Positions 40,696 through 53,545 of a DNA stretch of 64,000 nucleotides are shown here, piece after piece (position 1 is the first letter of the stretch; each line of letters opens with the position of its first letter). Position numbers and translations under genes: made by a program. Below the pieces are notes generated by a model. It was given only the letters and a program-made list of their open reading frames with translations, searched no databases and had not been told where the DNA came from. The stretch is from Rhynchopus euleeides (taxonomy: Eukaryota > Euglenozoa > Diplonemea > Diplonemida > Diplonemidae): contig OY723241.1 in the NCBI GenBank assembly GCA_963210315.1, positions 930,001-994,000 on the forward strand, given 5' to 3'.

Positions 40696-43600
40696 TGCGG
40701 CACGCCCTGCTCTGCTGATCCCGGTGTAGTCCGGGTATCCGTCACTACCCCAGGTCAGGTCGCCCTTCTGGACCTGCGCGGCACGCTTGGCGCTGTTCTC
40801 AACACGGTGGTTATCGTCTCAGCGCCTCCGGCAAAGATGGATCTGGGGACGATGCCACCCCACACCTCCCCTGCGCCGACGGAGGAAAGGCTCCCCACTC
40901 GGTCCCGCCGCTCAGCAGGCCATGGCTGACCGAGTTGTGCACGTTCGCAGAGTTGTATTACGTGCTTCATCAACGTCCATAGGACACGCCCACGCTCTCT
41001 GAGTGGCGGGAGGGGGAGGTCGCTGTCCCTCTTCGTCGCCAGGGGGAGCTGCATGCCTGTGCACACCTCGAAGTCGATAGCCTATCCGTCCAGCGCAGGG
41101 CCTTCAGCCAGCCAGTGAACGCACGTAGGAGTGCAATGTCATTCTTCTTCCAGAACCGCTCGCCAGGAGGCACATCGGGGATGCGGGAGAAGTCAAAGTC
41201 ATGAGGTTCCGCAGGCAGCGAGAGGGCGGCTGTCCAGGGATGGACGAGGGGCTTTGCACCACGGCTCTTCGCCTCCAGCTCCCAGCGCTTCAGCACAATG
41301 CGGCCCATCAGCGTGTGGAGCAGCGTCACATCGACGTCGAATCCCTCCGGCACGACGCCCTCGCGCGCAAGGCACGGGGGCCAGTCAGAGCGGTCTGTGG
41401 CAAGCAGAGGCGCGAATTGGGGTTCAGACCAGAATTCACCAGAATTCCAGAAATTCACCAAAAATTCAGGAATTCTGGGCCATCCGTATTGCAATTTGGG
41501 TTAGCGTGCTGGCATCGCAGCCTGGCCCCGAGGGACCATACCGTGAGTAACCGGGCCCGCTATCCTACTCTTGCTCTACGTGACACCACACGGTTTCGCT
41601 CTCCTCCTTGTTGCGCTGGAAAGGAGGGGTGACACACACACTGGAAGCCGGAGATTACGCCTGCTGATACTGAGGCGCAATCTTCGCGACGACGCGTTGA
41701 AAAGAGCGCGGAATAGCCGCCGAACGAAAGATAGTGGGAGAGGGAATGCAGCGGGTGCGCTTCGGAACCGCACGCAACACCTGCCTCCGGAGGAAACGAG
41801 AACGAGAAGGACGGACAGCACGTGTCTTGCGCTCCAAGAAGCGCAAGGCCTGTGAGGCCCGTGGGAAAGGGGAGGGCACGCCTGATCTAGCTGTGCTGAT
41901 GATCGTGCGGGAGGAAGGAAAACCTGCTCTGTTGTTGTGAAACGAGCATCGCTCCAGGGCAGATTCGTCTGCCTCCCGCATGTGCGCTACACGTTTCTGC
42001 GCGCGGGGAACCGAGGACTCAGAAGGGGAGGAAGGGGAGAAAGGAAGGCGGCGCCCCACGTAAGGGCTCGGCGACGTGCTCTCGGGGGAGAGTGTGTCGC
42101 TCCCCTGGTGAGACGGCGTTTCTGCCTGCAATACATAATCGGGAAGAGGGGGGGTTGCAGAGTCTAATGGCACGGGGGGCTCCTGACATGGAGAGGGTGG
42201 TGGGGGTGACAGTATCTGATGGGGGACTAGGCCTAGTGTTGACGGGCTGAAAGCCCGGCGGGTCATCCACAACAAGGGAAGAATGGGCCATTCATCAAAA
42301 TTCACCCGAATTCAGACACATGACAGACGCCGGTCGGAGTTGCCATTGAGTTTCCTCAAGTTCTTGTTCAGATCATTCCGCTGTTTGCTCTTGGTGCACT
42401 TCGCCCTGCCTGCAGTGGCAAGGCGAAGACATCGTTGACATGCATATGGGGCACCGAGTGTCGATAAAATCAAAGCGTCCCAGTGATGGATGCGTTCGAC
42501 ATCCCCCAGCGCCCTGAGGTTTCCGGGAGCTCCGGTCCTACGGTCAGTGCTTGCAGTGGCGCGGCTCTGGGGGGTCTCATATGTGGTTGGTGTGGCAGCA
42601 GCATTCTGTGTCAGGCTCGCACCACGAAACTTGTTGATTTCGACCTTGATTTGACCTGGGCTACGTTCACATGCGGAACACACAGATTTCCGCTAGCCAG
42701 ACCACTTCATCAGACCGGGGAGTGGTGTACACAAAGAGTGGGGTCTGCGTTCCAACAAACAACAGTAATTGGTTTGTTGTATCGTTTCGCTGTCCCTTCA
42801 CGATCCAGCGGGGGCCACAGATAGTTTCCTTTTCATGGCTCAGCCACACCAAATACGTTTCCACAAGTGCCTGGCATCGGAGATACTGATGACATGACCG
42901 CAACCACGGACGACATTAGTGATCCACATGATTGGCGCAGCAGGCATGATGCCCGATGCTGGAATATGAAGCAACAGCACCTCGACGTCATCAATAAGGC
43001 TTGCGCTTGGGATCATCCGAGGTGTTTCCACGGGATAAGGATGCCCCCCAACTGCAGATCGTCTCGGTACCCTCACCAAGAAGTTATGGGTCTTGGCATG
43101 CCTCCCCTGCTGGATGCAGTGCCTCAGCGGCGGCATCGGCGGTGGCCGTTCGGTGTGCCCCTTGTTTGCTTCGACGCCTGTGGCGATGCTTTCTTCGAGC
43201 TGGCGATTGACTCCGGAGTATTCCCTGGCTCGGTCCCGCCAACCCTGATACTCCACTGCCCTCGAACATCGTCAGATCTTCGCCAAGCTTATCGCGCCCC
43301 GTGGGATCTGTGCCAAGCTCAAGCTTCGCGCTTTGGGAAGTGAGTGCCGCTCAGCGCTCGTGTGGTGTGCATCATGCGGATGCACACCACACGAGCGCTG
43401 GTGTATTTGTAATAGACACAGATGTCCTGTCGCGTGGCAGTCACCCCGGAAGCCTGCCTTCCCGTAGCCTCTGGCACTAACGGAGGACAACCCTTGTTGT
43501 CCACCCACAAGGAGGACCTGGATCGCATGGCGGAAACCCAAAGCCCTGCAGTGGGTTCCACACTCAGCAGACCATCATCGATCCGTCCATATTTCCTCCA

Positions 43601-44232
43601 GTGAGGCGAACTAAGCACCCAAGCCCCGAAAAGCAACGCCCTCATTCTTGCCCTTATAGGGAGGGGTATCGAGATATGTATTGTAAAACCGGTTTAGGTA
43701 ACAGGAACACAAACCCTTGACAATGGGCACGCCTGCAGGTGCAGGTGCCAGGTATATTCTCAAATGCATTCCAGCAGATCCGTTGTGAATATAGGGGCAG
43801 GATATTCTGCAAGTACCACAGACGAGATCATCTCGTTGATGATGATGTGTTGGTGCACAGAGGAGGGCTGCCAGCCCGAACTCCCTGAGGACCTCCGAGG
43901 TGGTGGGGACAATGCCTGCTTGCCCAAGCGTGGAAGAAAAGCGCAAAGCCCGAGGATGAAAAAGACAATCCGTCAGGAAGACCACCACCAGTGCTCTCGC
44001 TGGTCGCCACGATCTGACAAACGGCATGGCGAATTTTGAGGTCGAAAAAAAAATTCCGCGGCACGTCGACACGTGACACACTGAGTGGACAGCATATAAC
44101 CTGCCCCACACTGATGTGGGCTTCATCGTCCGGCAGACATCGTGTGCCGCAGCCATGCAGTGCATGGACGGTGGTGAGAGACTCATCCGACAGGCAGTTC
44201 CCTCGCCGTCTTGAGGACCTTCTGGAGGTTTC
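40696..44232. other. Region without recognised genes
   Basis: Candidate frames on the minus strand at 40970-41494 (174 residues, FWKKNDIALLRAFTGWLKAL) and 41655-42305 (216 residues, Ser/Pro-rich, starting MNFDEWPILPL) have no identifiable domain. A perfect palindrome lies at 43352-43400. GAATTC/AATTC words cluster at 41440-41480. Confidence 0.4.
43352..43400. other. Perfect palindrome, 22-bp arms
   Basis: CAGCGCTCGTGTGGTGTGCA and two further bases (43352-43373) are fully complementary to 43379-43400, around a five-base loop ATGCG. Confidence 0.9.
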
Positions 44233-44297
44233 AAACAGGGGGGTCTGGGGGGCGGAGCCCCCCAGCCGCCGGAGGCCACGGTAGTGAGCATCTGTTC
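44233..44297 (+). repeat. GC-hairpin dispersed unit, copy 7
   Basis: Unpaired copy. Begins AACAGGGGGGTCTGG and ends GAGCATCTGTTC. Confidence 0.8.
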
Positions 44298-46856
44298 TTT
44301 GTGGGCGCACAGTTTCTGAATTGTATCCATAGTCGTAGGGCTGAACGCACGTTCAGCCACCGAGGACGCGATGTTGCACCGTACTACACAGCACTGGGTA
44401 TTTCACCCATCTCCCGAGGAGAAATATGGGAGACCGTCCTTTTCCGGGCTCCACCAGCAATTTTGGCCCCTGTGAGGGCAATACACTCCTTCAAGTGCGG
44501 AGAAATCCGCCACGTGAAAAAAATTCTGGGGAAAAAAAAAGGCGAAATTCGCCACGCAAAAAAGTGCCGTGAAAAAAAAAGGCGAAAAAAACCATTTTTT
44601 CGCCACCGCGAGAGCACTGACCACCACGCATTTGAGGACACAGTCAATCCGAGGGCGAAGGAATACCTCAGGGGAGCATCCTGCCTTTCAGGAAGACAGA
44701 CATCGAGGCGAATGACCGCCGAACAGGCCCGCGCTGTGAACAAGGTAGACTTCGTTGACCGCATTCATAGGAAGTGCAAGTCGGTGAAGAACCGACGTGA
44801 AGAAGTGGGGACAATTGAGAAGGCATCCCCAATGCCTCGCGCAACAAGAAGGTGGCAGGACGCGGAGATGTGGGGCAATACCATCGGGCATTCGGCGCAG
44901 CCGGGGTATTGAACGCTTGGATGAATTGATGCCGATGAAGTTGAATGTTTGAGAGATGTACCTTGTATTATTCCAGAGTAGCCCCCATGTAAGCCTCCTC
45001 GCTAGCCAGTTTTTCCGAGGGGGCTCAAACACTCCGGTCTAGTAGTTTGGCTGGGGCATTCTTTCTATCTTTGTTACAGGTGCCTGTTGGTGGGCCACCA
45101 GGATGTGAGACCTGTGGAGGCCAGGAAAGGAGCCTGGGGGAGTGGGATACCCGGGCTGACTGTGGCAGAGGTAATTAGGGTACAAAGGCAAGCTTGGCTA
45201 CTGTCTGTTGTTTCTGTTGTGTTCTGCTGGCTCGTGTGCTGATGGGCTTGTCGGCCGAGGACATCGAAGGGTGGCGAGGACCTGGACGATGCAGAGCGCG
45301 TTGCTGACACGGGTCTGGAGGTTGGGGATGGTGTCCAGCTCGTGCCGAGATGGCCGCACGTCAAGGCATCGGATCTCTCCAACTGTGGCAACAGCAACGC
45401 GACTGTCAAATGCATCACTGTCGAAGGGTACGGCCTGGGGGGGAGGGCAATACCCCAGTGCAGGACCACGCACTCATGCCAACATCGATACGGGCTGTTA
45501 TCCCGAGCAGCTCCAGCCACAGATGCCCTTCCTGTAGCACAGCCTGCCGATGAGCGCAGCGGTTCGCCTCCAGCCTGTGGGAGTGCGATGGAAGAGACTG
45601 GGAGGGTGGGAACCAGGGACCTCGGGTACCCCGAGAGAATGTCGCCCCTCGGCCTCCGATGCACGAGGCGCATATGGGTAGGTAACATTCTCCAACGGCC
45701 ACCCTGTGCACAGGGCGGGAGTCGTCAAGTGCCGTGGTTGCCCTGTCTAGAGGCAGGGGAAGAAACCCCCCCCCCCCCTTGGCCCTGGGCCCTCGGGGCC
45801 TGAGGTATGAAAACAAAGATGCCGTCATCGCATGCGTCACGAGACAGCAGCTGGTTGCCGCATTCGACTCCGATTCCGCCATCTGATAGAATCCTGAGTG
45901 CGTTAATTATCACCATGCGTTGCGGTGAATCCGTGATGTGTGGCGAATCAGAGGCAAGGCATCGAGGAGCTGTAGCTTCGGGGCATCCTTCCGAAGAGCG
46001 GTGAAGGCTTTGAGCACCACTACCACTGCTCCCTCTCAAGGTGGAACGGCAGAATAGTAACATCACCGACGTCACATTTGGCCGCTTGAAGTACACGTGG
46101 ATGAGAGCGAGGAGAACGGCTTGCCAGGAACGGAGATAATAGAGCACGATGCACCGATAGGTCGCGTTTGCGGCGTTTCGCTGGATGGTGCTACTATGTC
46201 GGGCGATTTCACATTTCTCAGGCGCACGAGTTCGTCATGTCGTCGGGTATGTGTGGTGCAACAGCTATCACTTCAGCTTATGGGAGGGCAGAGCGAGACG
46301 CTGACCCTGAAGAAGCAAGACCTCTACAAATTCGTCGACACCAAAAAGCTCTTCCGAAGCGGGCACTAGTTTACCAATGGGGGTGGCGAGTGTGGGCTGA
46401 ACAGCTCCCAGCTCTCGCCAAAAATGCCTAAAGAAGAAAGACGGTGATCCGACAACACTGGTCCTAATGCTGATCCTTCGCTGCCCGGTATTCGTGGTCT
46501 CTTCTTGCTGTGCAGCGTGCTCGGGCTAACCAAACACATGAGCCTTGTGCTGCAGCGGAGGCGCTCCGCTCTTTCAGAGATGTAAGAGTCGGTGCGAATG
46601 GTGAGGCATGACCTCGTCGTCCTGCATTCGTGTGTTTCAGGGCAGACTGGCACGCACGCACAAAAGTGGACCCTCTGCAATCGCCACATTGCCGCGCACA
46701 GCAGATGCCGCAACAGAGGAGGCCTGGCCTTGCCGCAAAACTACAGCAAGCTGTACATCCGTATGTTCCACCAAGTTCCACTGGACGAGCGCTTCGAGGC
46801 AGCAACTGCGATCTTGATCACGGTTTGCCCCCCGGCAGGATCCCGGAAAACCCCGG

Positions 46857-46881
46857 CCGGGCCCGGAAATTCCGGGCCCGG
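46857..46881. other. GC-rich palindrome
   Basis: CCGGGCCCGGAA (46857-46868) is mirrored as TTCCGGGCCCGG (46870-46881). Further CCCGGCCGGG words continue to about 46920. Confidence 0.85.
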
Positions 46882-47107
46882 GACCGGGTTTTTGAAATCC
46901 CGGCCGGGTCCGGCCGGGAATCCAGGGGGTTCTCAGCCTCAGGTCGCTTGGACCGAGGTCATCTCAGACCTATGGCTTTCAGTCCCAGTTTCAGATTCAG
47001 ACCTGCTGATCCAGAACCGCACCCTCTCCTTCCACACCAATTGTCACCGCTGCTCATGGGTCCGAGTGACGACGATAGCAATGACGATGGCTCCTTAAAT
47101 TGATAAA

Positions 47108-47140
47108 CAAACGTATAATTGATCCGCAATTATACGTTTG
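47108..47140. other. AT-rich perfect hairpin
   Basis: CAAACGTATAATTG (47108-47121) pairs with CAATTATACGTTTG (47127-47140) around ATCCG. No flanking T run fixes it as a terminator. Confidence 0.85.
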
Positions 47141-50100
47141 AAGGCACGTTTGCAGTAGGCATGCAAATCCCGCCCTTTGCGGGGTACAATATGCGCGTGG
47201 CCACTCTCAGCAGGTACGATTCCTGTTGAACGGGGTTCTCTGCTGTGATATGCAGGCTGCTGAGAATCAAGATAAGGGCCGGGAGCTGTCTGATCGAAGG
47301 TCGGTATTCGCTTCATCCGGATGGCACCTGAGGGACGCCGCGGACTTCGGCAGCGAGCTGACGCTCTGAGCGTGGAGGGCGACGGTGGCACCAGTCGCGC
47401 ACCGCTTCGCCAACTCATTGTGTGGGTCTCCGTTTTGTCAACTGAATAACCCGGTCCCACATCTCAATTCACCGAGGCCACCTGAGGAGGGCATCGCGTG
47501 GCTGTCGATATCCCAGAGGGACCGGCTCATTGGCATGATCAACTGCATGGCAAGGAGGAGAACGGGGTCGCTGATCACATTGCAAATGCAGATCACAATC
47601 ATCGAAGCTGCATTCAGCGAGGTACAGGGGTGAGTGACATTGAAGGGTGCGTCACACAGACAGAACCAACCATTATGTGGAGAATACGGCGGCGTGGGAA
47701 CGTCTGGCTACCCATGCAGACGTCGTGATCGCAGGTATACTGGCCACATTCGTCAAGGTTGCAGACAGCGGCGTTTGTAATTGCACTGCCTGGAAGGTGA
47801 GGGACAAGTGCACACCCAATGGAGAGTGACTTCGACGAGTGTCTGGATCGTTACAAATGTGAGACTGAGAGGAAAACGTCGTGAGCATGTTGTGCAGGGC
47901 TCTGCGCATTCATGGATGGTCCAGCTCGGGGCCGCAGCAGTGGCACTGCCAGTTGTTGGGGAGGCGGGGCCGCGGTCGCTAAGGTGCAGTGCACCATCTG
48001 GGTGGAATGTGCATGGAGAAGTTCGTGGAAACCGTTGACCAACGGAGTTGCGTGTGTCATGACATGGGAGGGTTCCGCCGCTTCCTCGAAGCAGCACAGC
48101 CAATGAAGGGCTGCTGCTGGGAACTGTCTTTTGTGGCCACCACCACACGGAGTATCCGCCTGATGAGGCAGCTTCTCTCTGAAGGGATGCTCTGGGGGGT
48201 CCAGGTGTGTTTCGCCTGCTCCCGGGTTCACAGGCAGGGGCGAACCCCGCTCACGAGGCGCTCCTCCCAACAGTGCTGTGAACCACGAGGGTGCTAGCCA
48301 CAACGATGGCGGTGGGGCAATCTGCACTTCCTACACGACCTGCACTGCCAGAGGCCGAAACGACTCCTTCCTCGTGGTGAAGCTGGCGGGCGATGGCAGG
48401 GCGAGCGCGAGGGGGCGACGACGTAGAGTAGGTTTCACGCAGTGCCTTCTTCGAATGATGTTTGTGGAGGAGGGATGAAAAAGGGGCTGATTCAAAAGGT
48501 GTAGTTCAGAACATCGGAAGGCAGACAAGGCCAGCGCGTGCTATGTGGAGTCGATCAGTGATCTGAAGGACCTGAGGGACCTGGCGCTGCAGAGGATCCG
48601 CGCGGACACCTGGGTGGACAAAACGAAGATACAGCAAGGGCAATTCCGGGCCTCCGCTTTAGCGTCACTGCGCAGCCCGGACACCCCTGCAAAGCTCTTG
48701 TGGGCGGAATGCCTGGCAACAGCAAGCTGGAAGGAGCTGTTGATGACATAGGCATGTCGCGGAACTCATGTGTGGAGAAGTCAGCTTCGTGGATGCTGTT
48801 GAGGAAATTGATCGGCTCCAACTTGGGAGAACCGCCCTGTCCGGGTGGGGTAGGTGGCAGCCTGTGCAAATGCCTGGCCCTGCTACAACGAATTCGATAG
48901 ACTGGTCAAAGGTGCAACGACACCCTTGGCGGCCAGACAGCTCACCACGGCTCCCCCGAGCTGCTCCGATTCACAAAGGCACGCCTCGGGGTGACCCCCC
49001 ACCTGCGCCACGCGACCCTCTCCCACGGACACAGCAGGGGAGCACAGGCTCTGGGTCCCCATCAGAAGGTGGAGCTGCACCGATGGATGCTGCTCCGCAG
49101 ACCAACGTCGCCAACACACCTGCTGTGATGTCGGTGCTCCTGTCGCAGTGTTACCTACTGTGATTCCTGTCACTGGCCTCCCGAGCGTGGCGACTACACC
49201 TGCACCCATGTCTTCTTCTCCGCAACCCAACCCAGCAGCACACGGATCGGGCCACGCGGGGCACAACGGTAGTGTCCGCAGACGAGTGGCTGACACGCTG
49301 GCTTGGCTGCTCGGGGTACGGTGATGCGGAGGCTGGTTTGATGCCACTGCGGCACTGGGGACGGCACTGCAGGCTAAATGCATGCGACGAGGGTGGGATC
49401 AGGCTGGCACCTGCTGCACGGCCTTTCCAATGTGTCGCCTTGGGTTTCCTGGAGAAGGCTCTTTGTATGCGCCGTATCGGAGGGGTTGCTGGAAAAGGCT
49501 GACATGGCTTTCCGGATTTGTGCAGCGTATGTCTGGCTTCATTCTGCCCACCGAGACGCGGTGGTCTGATTGTTGAGACATGTCGGGCAATTTGGAGATG
49601 CGGTGCCGTCACACGACAACCTCAACAACTGTTGTGCAGCACAGTTGCTCGAGCGAAGGAGAGACTGGGGACAGCAGTATGCGAATGTGTCCTCTAAGAC
49701 AGAAGACACAGAAGGGGTGGCCGGGTGGACAGCAAAAGACAAACAACGGTCGAGCAGGTTCGTGGAGGCCACCCCAGTCTGGTTGGTGGAATACGTGCTG
49801 GCACGACCAACGAACAACGAGGGCTTTCCTACCCTGATCAGCAGGGCATTGTGCTCAAGCACAGCATCGTGACACTATGTTGCCACCCCCAGCACGAGAA
49901 ACTTACCGCTTCCCAAACTGCCCCTTCCCACCACGACGCGATCCGTACCGATAATGTGAGATGTGGACACCATTGAATAAACACCATTCCTGAACCGTGC
50001 TTCTAAATTCAGCTGAAGCCCATTAGTTGCAACCCGGTGTAATCTCATGTGTCTCCCCTATATAAGTGATAACTTATGCACATCGCCCCTTTCAAACCTA

Positions 50101-52300
50101 TAGACCATAGACCCAAGGGCAGTCCACCTGGTTTGCCAATACTTGGTTTCCGTCCGCAACCACCCAACACCCCCTAACGTTGCCGGACTCCGGCTAAACC
50201 CCACCGAAGCACCACCGAACTACCACCTTCGCCAACCTCCGCCAACTAAACTCAGACTAAATCAGGTGGGCCGTTGTTCACGATTGGAGATCTTAGACTG
50301 CCACCAGGACGTTGTCACCGACACCCCTGGAATCAGGCCAAGAAGGCATCCCTCGTCCTCGGCCGTACGTGGTGGCGTGCCTGGAGACCCGAGTGACGAA
50401 CGTAGACTACGTCGCTGAAGCGGGGCAGAAGAAGCGGGGGGGCGGAGACAGGCGTGTGCTGAGATCGCTGCAAGAGGACATCATGGGGTCTCGCTCAGAA
50501 GCGCGGTGCCTCCACAAGGGACACACCCAAGAGCAGTTCGACAGGCTGAAAGAAACAGCAGCTGGATGTGGGTGCTGAGCAAGCCAGGCAAGCAACGACT
50601 GACGTCCAGAGCCTGGCTGATGCCGCCCCCCAAACACGAGAAGCGATCCGCATATTGAGCTCCTTCGATGGCCTGTGCCCTCCTTGCCCGGTGATCCAAC
50701 CGTTCCCAAGCAAAGTTGTTTGACTTCGCTGCGTCTCGGGAGGTCTCGGTCGACTTGAGATTCTATTGTTGTGCACGGCACTCGTCTAACCTGTTGTCTT
50801 CGGGTAAGGATGGAAGGGGCGTGCACCAGCCGCCACTCAGCGCCCTTCAGCAGTCCACTGACGTCGCTTCCCCGGCTGAACCTGTGTCGCATGTCCCTCA
50901 GTATGTCTGAGAGCACACTGAAGATGCTGGGTTCAGCTTCGAAGGTGCTCAAGCCAGCGGCATTCACCGGAACTCCAGTGGGAAAAACTACAGTGGAGTG
51001 GGTTGTGACGTGATAATTAACGCTAAATATTCAGCCATCCCTTAGATAGATCCTTAGTGCCCTTCCGGGTTTCCCTTCACCGCTCATAATGAGCAAACCT
51101 TTATACCTTGACACCCAATAACAGGCAGATCAGCTCAAAGCCGCAAGGAAGGTGTGGTACCACAGCTTCAGCACCACCCCCAAACTGCACCCAGCATTGC
51201 CTTTCCACAGAGAATGTTTTGGTGGAATCATATTGGCAATAATCACACCCAACCCACATCCCGACCTAGACAACGGTCTAGGCGCATCACGAGCAACGCC
51301 AAAGTCACAGGACTCAACAGGGAACCTGGCCCTTGTGGAACAGAGAAGCCTAGCCCCTATGGCACCCCCCGCCCAACCAAGGGAACCCACCCCATCACCC
51401 ATCACGACCTTTTCTATCCCTTGACAACATGCTGATGATGGAGCAGGGGATGAGGGCATCGCGAGTTGAGGGACGACCCGGTCTCCCACAGGTCTGTCAC
51501 CGACTGCGGGAGACCAGCCCCGTACCGGGAGGTCGGCTGGATGCGGCTGCCCTGACATACGAACGGGTGCACGGGGCCACCCTGCACTGACCGCGGTGCA
51601 TGCTCATGGTGAATGATCCTTCCGGCTGTGTGCGGTACAACAGACCCGACATCGAAGAGTTTATCAGGTGCCACCCGCCAAGCTTGCAGTGAAGTAGGGC
51701 AGTGAGACACAACCTATGCTGACTGGCACGAGGGCCGACCTTCGAACGAACGCAACGGTTGATCGCCAGGATTTCGGTGTTGCGTCCGGACCAACGTCAC
51801 TGTGGAAGCGCAGCTTTTTGACGACAGCAAGACATCCAGAGGAGATGAGCGAGAGTCGGGACATCAGTGCATCAGTGCGGCAGATGAACGCCAAAGATTC
51901 TGGGGGCTGTGCGCACGAGAAATACCTTGTGGGACATCACGCTCGATTGGGGTACTTGGGTAAGGTAAGGCCCGCCAGCACTCATTGGAAAGCCAACATG
52001 ACTGCGACCGTCAACTGGAATCGGGCCTTCCGATGTCGATAAACGGAGGGATATGCCAGAGAGCTGATTGCATCGCAGAAGAAAACTCAACGGCAAATGT
52101 AGCGCAGTACGGGGCATTTCAACTTCTTTCCAACTGGGGTCATACATGTGACCAGACCCAGGCAACCGATGGAACCATTGTTCCCTAAGATATGAACACC
52201 AACCTAAAGACACCAGACACCATGACCACCCAGCAGGCATAAATGGATTATGGTACACCGGAACCCACTACCTCACCCTATGAACCAGCACCCCGCAAAT
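50101..52300. other. Region without recognised genes
   Basis: It contains the reverse GAGTTTGGCGG-type motif (50200-50275) and the inverted partner of 34975-35070 at 50795-50885. The frame at 51716-52042 (108 residues) has no domain. Confidence 0.4.
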
Positions 52301-52439
52301 ATTAACAGACCCGTGTATAAGTGGGTTACCCGGCACCCAGCAAGCCGTGCTCCAGCCCTGCAAGACCCGGGACCCACACCTCCCCTCCCAAGATGCAACG
52401 CAACAGCGCCCAGCACGGCTATACCCCACCCAGCTGATG

Positions 52440-53545
52440 CGTCTGTGCTCCAGATTCCCTTGCATGCGCTCGCCACCCCCCGCGTCACTCACGCGACCCG
52501 GGGGTGCGGCAGGGGGCGGTGTGTGTGCCGCAGGGCGGACACACCCGCCACCCTATAGACCCCACCCCATGCGCAGGCGTCAGCATGGCTGACCCCCTTG
52601 TGGCGCTGGTTGACCCGACCCACCCAGACCCAGCCCGGGCAGCAGCGCGTGCTGCAGAGGCGTCGGGTGAGCGACCCCTCGCAGGACGACGGAGAGGGGG
52701 GTGGGGTTAGGGTGTGGAGTGCGTGTGAGGTCACAGAGCCCCAGGGGATGCTCTGTTGGGCAAAGACGCTTTGCACGCAATGCAGGCTGAAGAGCCCTGC
52801 ACACCACCCCCACCCACACCCAGCAGAGAGCAGCAGGTTCCCCTGCCACAGCGTCGGTGTTGCTCGCCACCCCTCCCGTGTCACTCACGCGACCCGGGGA
52901 GGTGGCAGGGGGCGGTGTGTGTGCCGCAGGACGGACACACCCGCCACCCTGTTGGCCCCACACCCAGCCCTACTCCAGCCCAGCCCCATGCGCAGGCGTC
53001 AGCATGGCTGACCCCCCGTGTGGCGCCGGTTGACCAGACCCACCCAGACCCGGCGCAGGCACAGTTCCCGCAGCGCTGATGTTGGCATCTTCATCGCAAA
53101 GGGAAGCTTCAGGCGCATGGCTGCCTGAAGCAAGCAGGGTTGGCCTGCAGCCCTGCCTGTTGCTCTGATGCACAACCCCCAGCCCCTGTGGAGATGTGGC
53201 TTTGGAGGAAAGCCCTATCTCAAGCCCAAGCCCAGCCACCCCCATCCCCCACTACGCCCAGCAGCAGGTTCCCCTGGCACAGCATCGGTGCGCTCGCCAC
53301 CCCCCGCGTCACTCACGCGACCCGGGGGTGCGGCAGGGGGGCGGTGTGTGTGCCGCAGGGCGGACACACCCGCCACCCTATAGACCCCACCCTGACCCCA
53401 TGCGCAGGCGTCAGCATGGCTGACCCCCTTGTGGCGCTGGTTGACCCGACCCACCCAGACCCAGCCCAGGCGGCAGCGCCTGCTGCAGAGGCGTCGGGTG
53501 AGCGACCCCTCGCAGCAGGACGACAGGGGTGGGGCGGGGTGGTAA
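52440..53545 (+). repeat. Tandem repeat, three units of about 410-430 bp
   Basis: TCACTCACGCGACCCGGGG, a GGGGCGGTGTGTGTGCCGCA segment, and GCGCAGGCGTCAGCATGGCT with GACCCACCCAGACCC recur at about 52470, 52880 and 53306. Units differ by small indels. Frames across it shift between units, so it is treated as satellite-like and not coding. Confidence 0.8.

Larger units (their letters stand above)
44298..50100. other. Region without recognised genes
   Basis: Many frames of 60-200 residues, none with a domain I recognise. The frame at 48545-48751 (DLKDLRDLALQRIRADTW) is the most protein-like. Two palindromes stand out (46857-46881 and 47108-47140). It may be decayed transposon sequence, but nothing proves it. 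Confidence 0.35.
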
